This document shows, piece after piece, positions 55,521 to 59,774 of a stretch of 59,774 bases of DNA. The stretch comes from Bacteroidota bacterium. Its GTDB lineage: Bacteria; Bacteroidota; Bacteroidia; Bacteroidales; GCA-2748055. A program made the translations under genes and the position numbers. The notes below the pieces were generated by a model. The model was given only the letters and a program-made list of their open reading frames with translations. It was not told the origin of the DNA and searched no databases. Position 1 is the stretch's first letter, and the number at the start of each line of letters is the position of its first letter. Location: the NCBI GenBank assembly GCA_024640885.1, contig JAHEEC010000013.1, forward strand, positions 1-59,774. Reading direction: 5' to 3'.

Positions 55521-56945
55521 TTAAAGTGTGATGGGTTCTCCCTTGTAAAAGTTGAGAATCTTTATTCTGAAGATAAAATCATATTTGGCTTGAAGAAGGT
55601 CTGACTGCGTGGCTGAAAGCTGATTCTTGGACATGTTATAATCGACGGTATTGACCAATCCCACTTCAAATTTCTTTTCTGTGTACTTGAAGGATTCCTC
55701 CATGGCGGTCAGGGCACTTACTGTGGCATTGAATTTTTTCAGAGCGGCCAGGGCATCCGCATACGCCTGCTGGATGGAGGCATAAAGGGTGAGCCTTTTA
55801 CTCTGGAGCTCCAGTTCAGCATTTTCCAGGGATATCCGGGCATTGGCAATGCTTGTATTGACCTGCCACCCATTAAATATGGGGATTGATAGCCCCACTC
55901 CCAAACCGGCGGACCGGTTGTCCCTTACCTGTTCAAAGAACGGGTACTTGCCATACAAAGGGAACTGCTGTGGATAGGAATAGACCGGTTCTCCTCCCTG
56001 GGTTTCACCCAGGGGAACCTGCTGGGGATCACCCAGGCTCACCACCTGCTCGCGAAGGTCAGAATATCCCGAATTGTAATTGGCAGAAAGGGATAGCCTT
56101 GGGGACCTTCCACCTTTTGCGATGGCAAGGCCTTTCTCAGAACTCTCCAGTGCCAGCTCGGCACTCTTGATCTCAGGCATCTCCTGTTCAGCGATCCGGT
56201 AGACCTCCAGGGCATTGATCATAATGGGATCTTCATCCGGATCGGGCAGCTGGGGAATTTCCACATCAAAGGCGGTGTCTACAGGCAGGTCCAGGATCTG
56301 TTGCAGGTTCAGCAATGAAATGGCCAGCTGGTTCTCCGCGTTCACAAGGTTCAACTCTTCAGAAGCATACTGGGCCTCCAGCTCAAGGTAATTGCCCCTG
56401 GCCAGTTTGCCGGCATCCACCATTTTAAGGGTGCGCTCCACCTGCTGGCCTGTGATCTCCAGCTGGCTTTCCGTCACCGCAAGCAACTCACGGTTGAACA
56501 TGATGGTGAGGTAAGCCGCAGCTATGTTCAGGGAAATGTCATTTTTGATCTTCTCCACGTCCTGATAACTGCTCATCAGGTTCAGCTCATTCTGAAGGAT
56601 GGTGTTCCTCACCCGGAGTCCGTTAAAAAGGTTTACAGAGGAGCTTAATCCCATGTTGATGGAATTGATCTGCTCGTTGTCGGTAAACTTGTAGGTGGTC
56701 TGATCCAGGGCACGTCCCCAGGAAAAAGAGTAGTTTGAATTGGCATTCAGGTTGGGGATCTGGCCAAGTTTTGATTGCTTCAGAAGGTTTTCATTATATT
56801 CGGTGTTCAGAACTGACTGCTTGATCATGATGTTGTTCTCCATGGCATATTGAATGCAGTCTTCCAGGGACCAGGGCTGCTGAGCCTGTCCTGAAAATAG
56901 TGCACCGAAAAGCAATATGGAGAGGATTAAGGTTTGTCGAATCAT
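55521..56945 (-). CDS. TolC-like outer membrane efflux protein
   Basis: The 474-residue protein has a signal peptide ending near GQAQ. It is built of two homologous halves with long coiled-coil helices and sequences such as WSLEDCIQYAMENN and LKQSKLGQIPNLNANSNYSFSWG, typical of OEP-family proteins. It forms the outer membrane channel for the adaptor just downstream. A near-consensus minus-strand -7 sequence (TAACTTTA) lies between it and the divergent YgjP-like gene. Confidence 0.93.
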   Translation of the reverse strand: MIRQTLILSILLFGALFSGQAQQPWSLEDCIQYAMENNIMIKQSVLNTEYNENLLKQSKLGQIPNLNANSNYSFSWGRALDQTTYKFTDNEQINSINMGLSSSVNLFNGLRVRNTILQNELNLMSSYQDVEKIKNDISLNIAAAYLTIMFNRELLAVTESQLEITGQQVERTLKMVDAGKLARGNYLELEAQYASEELNLVNAENQLAISLLNLQQILDLPVDTAFDVEIPQLPDPDEDPIMINALEVYRIAEQEMPEIKSAELALESSEKGLAIAKGGRSPRLSLSANYNSGYSDLREQVVSLGDPQQVPLGETQGGEPVYSYPQQFPLYGKYPFFEQVRDNRSAGLGVGLSIPIFNGWQVNTSIANARISLENAELELQSKRLTLYASIQQAYADALAALKKFNATVSALTAMEESFKYTEKKFEVGLVNTVDYNMSKNQLSATQSDLLQAKYDFIFRIKILNFYKGEPITL

Positions 56946-56997
56946 AATCTACTGTTTTTTAATAAACGCTAAAGTTATAGATAACCGTTAGAAATGG

Positions 56998-57657
56998 ATG
57001 CATAAAATCGAAAATATTGTGAATTATAGGGAGATTGGAGTGGTTAAGTATGTCCAGAACAAGCGGGCAAGAAACCTTTCCATCCGGATCAACCAGCAGG
57101 GGAATGTGAGGGTGACCATTCCGCGGTTTGTGAGTCAGAAGAGGGCCGAAGCATTTCTAATGTCCAGGAAACAGTGGATCCTTAAGAAGCTGCTTGAAAT
57201 CAATAACCTGCAGGATACCAGGCAGATGCCGGTTGCGGGAGATCTGCTCAATGTGAGGGGGAAGGAGATTCCCATTGGACTGCAAAAAGGGGAGGGAAGT
57301 GTTGAAGATGCCATCTGGAGGATCCTTTTAAAAGAGGGGAAGGAGTATCTGCCCCGCAGGGTGAAGGAACTTGCGGAAGCAAACGGCTTTGAATTCAATG
57401 GCGTGAAAGTAAGGCAGATGAAAACAAGATGGGGGAGTTGTACCCATAAAAAGGGCATAAACCTGAACAGCTGGTTGATGATGTTACCCGAATACCTCTC
57501 CGATTATGTGATCCTGCATGAGTTGGTGCATACCCTGCACCGCGATCACAGCCACCGTTTCTGGGCGGCCCTGGATCTGGTCACCCATGGAAAATCAAAA
57601 CAACTCCGGAAGGAGTTGCGGGCCCGCCCCATCATGCTAATAAACCCCGAAAATTAA
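56998..57657 (+). CDS. YgjP/DUF45-type zinc metalloprotease-like protein
   Basis: The 219-residue protein is of the M48-like YgjP family: an N-terminal basic strand region (KRARNLSIRINQQGNVRVTIP), then RWGSCTHKKGINLNSWL and the zinc motif HELVHTLHRDHSHRFW. In the HExxH-x5-H layout the two HExxH histidines and a further one are present. The family's cellular function is unsettled. It is divergent from the tolC gene, with 52 nt between starts, and overlaps the convergent beta-barrel gene by 21 nt at its 3' end. Confidence 0.92.
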   Translation: MHKIENIVNYREIGVVKYVQNKRARNLSIRINQQGNVRVTIPRFVSQKRAEAFLMSRKQWILKKLLEINNLQDTRQMPVAGDLLNVRGKEIPIGLQKGEGSVEDAIWRILLKEGKEYLPRRVKELAEANGFEFNGVKVRQMKTRWGSCTHKKGINLNSWLMMLPEYLSDYVILHELVHTLHRDHSHRFWAALDLVTHGKSKQLRKELRARPIMLINPEN

Positions 57658-58263
57658 CTCCGCTGTCAGTGTGATGGAGTTAAAGGCCCTGGCCGAACGG
57701 ATATCCACATTGAAAGAGGGGATGATATTCAGGAACATGTGCTGGTCCAGTTGACGCTGGTAACCCACACCGAATCCCAGGTTGGTTTTTGTTCTGCTGG
57801 TCACATCACCGCCTTTCAGGACCAGTTCGCCAAACTCCTCCGTATATTCCTTCAGATGGGTTACGAGCATCATTTCGAGCGTTCCGGTGAGAAGGAGGGT
57901 GTTGTCACCCGATTCAATGGGCCTATAATAGAGGGTCAGTGGAATCCCGATGGCCTGTTCGGCAAAACTGATTTGAACCTTGTCATTGGGATCGGTAATT
58001 GGAACGCCGTAATCGTCGGGGTAGTCCAGGTGAGAGGATGATTTGGCCACATAATTGATACCGGCCTTAAGGAACCAGTATTCATATTCCCAGTACACAA
58101 AGCTAAATCCTCCACCAAATCCCGGTTCAAATGTAGGTTCATCTCCCCTCATCCAGGAGTAGTTCCCCTGAAGGTTCCCCCCCACATAAAGATTGATCTG
58201 TGCTCCGGCAGATCCCGACAGCAAAATCAATACAAGCAGGTATAAAGACTTCTTCAATACCAT
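57637..58263 (-). CDS. Outer membrane beta-barrel protein
   Basis: The start is the ATG at 58263 (MVLKKSL), giving a signal peptide ending at GAQ; a longer frame adds 41 residues that hide it. The 208-residue product has alternating strands with aromatic ends (NYSWMRGDEPTFEPGFGGGFSFVYWEY), characteristic of the PorT/OmpW-like family of Bacteroidota. No enzymatic motif was seen. The gene's end overlaps the YgjP-like gene by 21 nt. Confidence 0.85.
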   Translation of the reverse strand: MVLKKSLYLLVLILLSGSAGAQINLYVGGNLQGNYSWMRGDEPTFEPGFGGGFSFVYWEYEYWFLKAGINYVAKSSSHLDYPDDYGVPITDPNDKVQISFAEQAIGIPLTLYYRPIESGDNTLLLTGTLEMMLVTHLKEYTEEFGELVLKGGDVTSRTKTNLGFGVGYQRQLDQHMFLNIIPSFNVDIRSARAFNSITLTAELIFGVY

Positions 58264-58337
58264 ATCAAACCCTTTTCCCAAAACTAACATATTAATTAAT
58301 TGCTCAGGAGGTAATTTATCAAATGTAAATAGGTTAT

Positions 58338-58345
58338 TATCTTTG
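58338..58345 (+). promoter_or_regulatory. Bacteroidota-type -7 promoter box (TATCTTTG)
   Basis: An exact TAnnTTTG match, with TTTA at 58315-58318 at the spacing expected of a -33 element (19 nt). It would drive the gene at 58434 with a leader of about 80 nt. Confidence 0.6.
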
Positions 58346-58433
58346 CGTGGCCGGTTGTCCGGAATTGCAAAGCGTTTCCCCGGCAAATTTTCATAATGCT
58401 GACATTGTTTGTTAAACCACAGGAAAGATTATC

Positions 58434-59186
58434 ATGGCCCTTCAGGAAGAATTTGAAAAACAGGGGAACTGGCTGTTTCGCTACCGCGGAATCCTGCCTT
58501 TGATTGTATTATTGGCAGGACTGGTTCTTTTCCTGCTTACGAAATTGTATCCCGGTGCCTTTTTCCCGGGAGGATTTTCAGGCGGTACCTATTATGAACT
58601 TGCCTGTTTGTTGATCAGTCTGCTTGGCCTGTTCATCCGCATCTATACGGTGGGCCACACCCCGGTGAATACTTCGGGAAGAAATGTAAAAAAGCAGGTG
58701 GCCGGCAAGGTGAACACCACAGGAAGCTATTCCCTTGTAAGGCATCCCCTGTATGTTGGAAACTTCTTTATGTGGTTGGGGCCGACACTTCTTACCGGGC
58801 AAATCTGGTTCGTGTTAATCATATGCCTGGTATTCTGGCTCTATTATGAGCGGATCATGTTTGCCGAAGAGCAATTTCTGAGGGCTAAATTTGGCACCCC
58901 ATACCTGGAATGGGCCTCGAAGGTGCCGGCTTTTGTCCCCCGGTTGAATGGCTTTGTGAAACCCGATCTTCCCTTCAGCTGGCGAAAGGTAGTGAAGAAG
59001 GAAAAGAACGGCTTTGCGGCCGTATTCCTGGTGTTTTTCCTTTTCGATATGGCGGGGGAGCTGATCCTGAGAGGGAGGGATTTTAATTATGTGATTTTCG
59101 GAGGGCTGGCATTCAGCGCATTGAGCTATGTGGTTGTCAAAATTTTAAAAAGCCGGACCTCGGTGCTGAATGAACCGGGCAGGTAA
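58434..59186 (+). CDS. ICMT/PEMT-family membrane methyltransferase (LmtA-like)
   Basis: The 250-residue protein has about six membrane segments and the motif VNTTGSYSLVRHPLYVGNFFMWLGP, followed by RIMFAEEQFLRAKFG. This is the second ICMT-like protein in the window, but it is longer and has a different N-terminus from that at 36725. Relatives include Leptospira LmtA, which methylates lipid A 1-phosphate; that function is only suggested here. A consensus -7 box lies 88 nt upstream. Confidence 0.85.
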   Translation: MALQEEFEKQGNWLFRYRGILPLIVLLAGLVLFLLTKLYPGAFFPGGFSGGTYYELACLLISLLGLFIRIYTVGHTPVNTSGRNVKKQVAGKVNTTGSYSLVRHPLYVGNFFMWLGPTLLTGQIWFVLIICLVFWLYYERIMFAEEQFLRAKFGTPYLEWASKVPAFVPRLNGFVKPDLPFSWRKVVKKEKNGFAAVFLVFFLFDMAGELILRGRDFNYVIFGGLAFSALSYVVVKILKSRTSVLNEPGR

Positions 59187-59238
59187 AGTGCTCTTTCTCC
59201 CATCGGTGGTTGCAAAAGCCCCCCTCAGGGGTATCTGC

Positions 59239-59268
59239 AAAAAAGGGGCTGCCTTTCAGGACAGCCCC
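59239..59268 (-). terminator. Rho-independent terminator after the partial gene at 59330
   Basis: GGGGCTG (59245-59251) pairs with CAGCCCC (59262-59268) across a 10-nt loop. On the minus strand the stem is followed by six T, so it serves the minus gene ending at 59330. On the plus strand it lacks a clean T-run, so it is weaker for the gene ending at 59186. Confidence 0.8.
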
Positions 59269-59329
59269 CGCTTTCTTAAACAATATTCAATCCTGGAATT
59301 CGATCCGGCGGATCTCTTTTCCCTGGTAA

Positions 59330-59774
59330 CTACTCCTTATCAAAAACAAAGCGTTCTGCAAGGTCGCCCATGGAAGAGGATGCAGTGGACTCCAGCACCA
59401 GGTTATCACCATCCATGGAATACTTTTCTGTGATCACTATTTCACTTCCATCCTCCCATGGAATGGAGGAGGTGATGGTAAGTACTTTGCTCTTTTTATC
59501 CAGGAGAGCCTTGGATTTCTTCACTGAGTCCATCCATGCAGGATTTTCACATTCTTCACCGTCAAGTGTGAAAGAATCGTTTGTAGTATAGGCCTCACCC
59601 TGCATTTCGGAATTCTTTTCTACTTCTAACAATTTTTTAGAATGCTTTACAGCCATGGTGTTGGGCGCCAGGCTGAATTGATCACCCATCTCACTTTTTT
59701 GTGAATTCAATTTCCAGTTTCCGGAGAAATTCACCTTCTGGCTGAAGGCTGAGGAAGAGAGAATGGCCAGGGCA
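59330..59774 (-). CDS. Partial exported hypothetical protein (5' end cut by window edge)
   Basis: The frame is open from the right edge to a stop at 59330, 148 codons. The first visible residues (ALAILSSSAFSQ) are the end of a signal peptide with a cleavage-like SQ, so the start lies beyond 59774. A GTG further in (59734) is less likely. The mature part is short, rich in Ser and Lys, and strand-like (NFSGNWKLN), resembling small lipocalin-like extracytoplasmic proteins of Bacteroidota. No catalytic motif is visible. A terminator follows. Confidence 0.75.
   Translation of the reverse strand, partial: ALAILSSSAFSQKVNFSGNWKLNSQKSEMGDQFSLAPNTMAVKHSKKLLEVEKNSEMQGEAYTTNDSFTLDGEECENPAWMDSVKKSKALLDKKSKVLTITSSIPWEDGSEIVITEKYSMDGDNLVLESTASSSMGDLAERFVFDKE

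Overview
The window looks like a chromosomal segment of an unidentified Bacteroidota, most likely Bacteroidales/Marinilabiliales-like. Supporting signs: two proteins end in type IX secretion sorting domains (20845-22548 and 24507-26486). Many exported glycoside hydrolases and lipoproteins are present. Several intergenic regions carry exact TAnnTTTG -7 boxes, the Bacteroidota promoter element. Base composition is close to balanced and no phage, insertion sequence or CRISPR array was seen.

Layout. 1-4844: a tetraheme cytochrome fused to a formylglycine-generating-enzyme-like domain (minus strand, cut by the left edge), then a compact predicted structured RNA, then a tight three-gene operon. That operon encodes a PhcB-like SAM methyltransferase, a six-TM hybrid histidine kinase and a single receiver. 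It resembles the layout of fatty-acid-ester quorum-sensing systems (phcBSR of Ralstonia) and is the best candidate here for an undescribed system. 4841-7632: a TSUP permease, a protein that looks like a degenerate class III nucleotide cyclase, and an HGSNAT/DUF5009-type acyltransferase. 7713-27329: a glycan-degradation block with GH20, GH9, GH2, GH97, two serine hydrolases, an SBBP beta-propeller, a PQQ-like propeller, GH5 and DUF1080, but no SusC/SusD pair. A tRNA-Arg(CCT) with its own terminator lies inside it.

27363-38561: a class V aminotransferase, an ECF sigma factor with a membrane partner, a MocA/XdhC molybdenum-cofactor pair, a zinc-ribbon protein, pirin, an M1 aminopeptidase, an OleD-like reductase, an exported O-methyltransferase, an ICMT-like protein and an ABC-2 exporter. 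39548-47140: acetyl-CoA synthetase, a phospholipid-type trio (HAD phosphatase, YegS-like kinase, PlsC), a secreted endonuclease, a calcineurin-like phosphatase, a HAD hydrolase and one protein not recognised.

47277-59774: mostly housekeeping and envelope genes. These are cvpA-tyrS-wzz-wzy, a SpoIIE-type phosphatase, EF-P, TsaB with a periplasmic adaptor and TolC, a YgjP-like metalloprotease, a beta-barrel protein, a second ICMT-like enzyme and a partial exported protein cut by the right edge. Functional assignments rest on motifs read by eye; no database search was possible. No gene-free stretch exceeds 300 bases except 24058-24506, which holds the tRNA and terminator.
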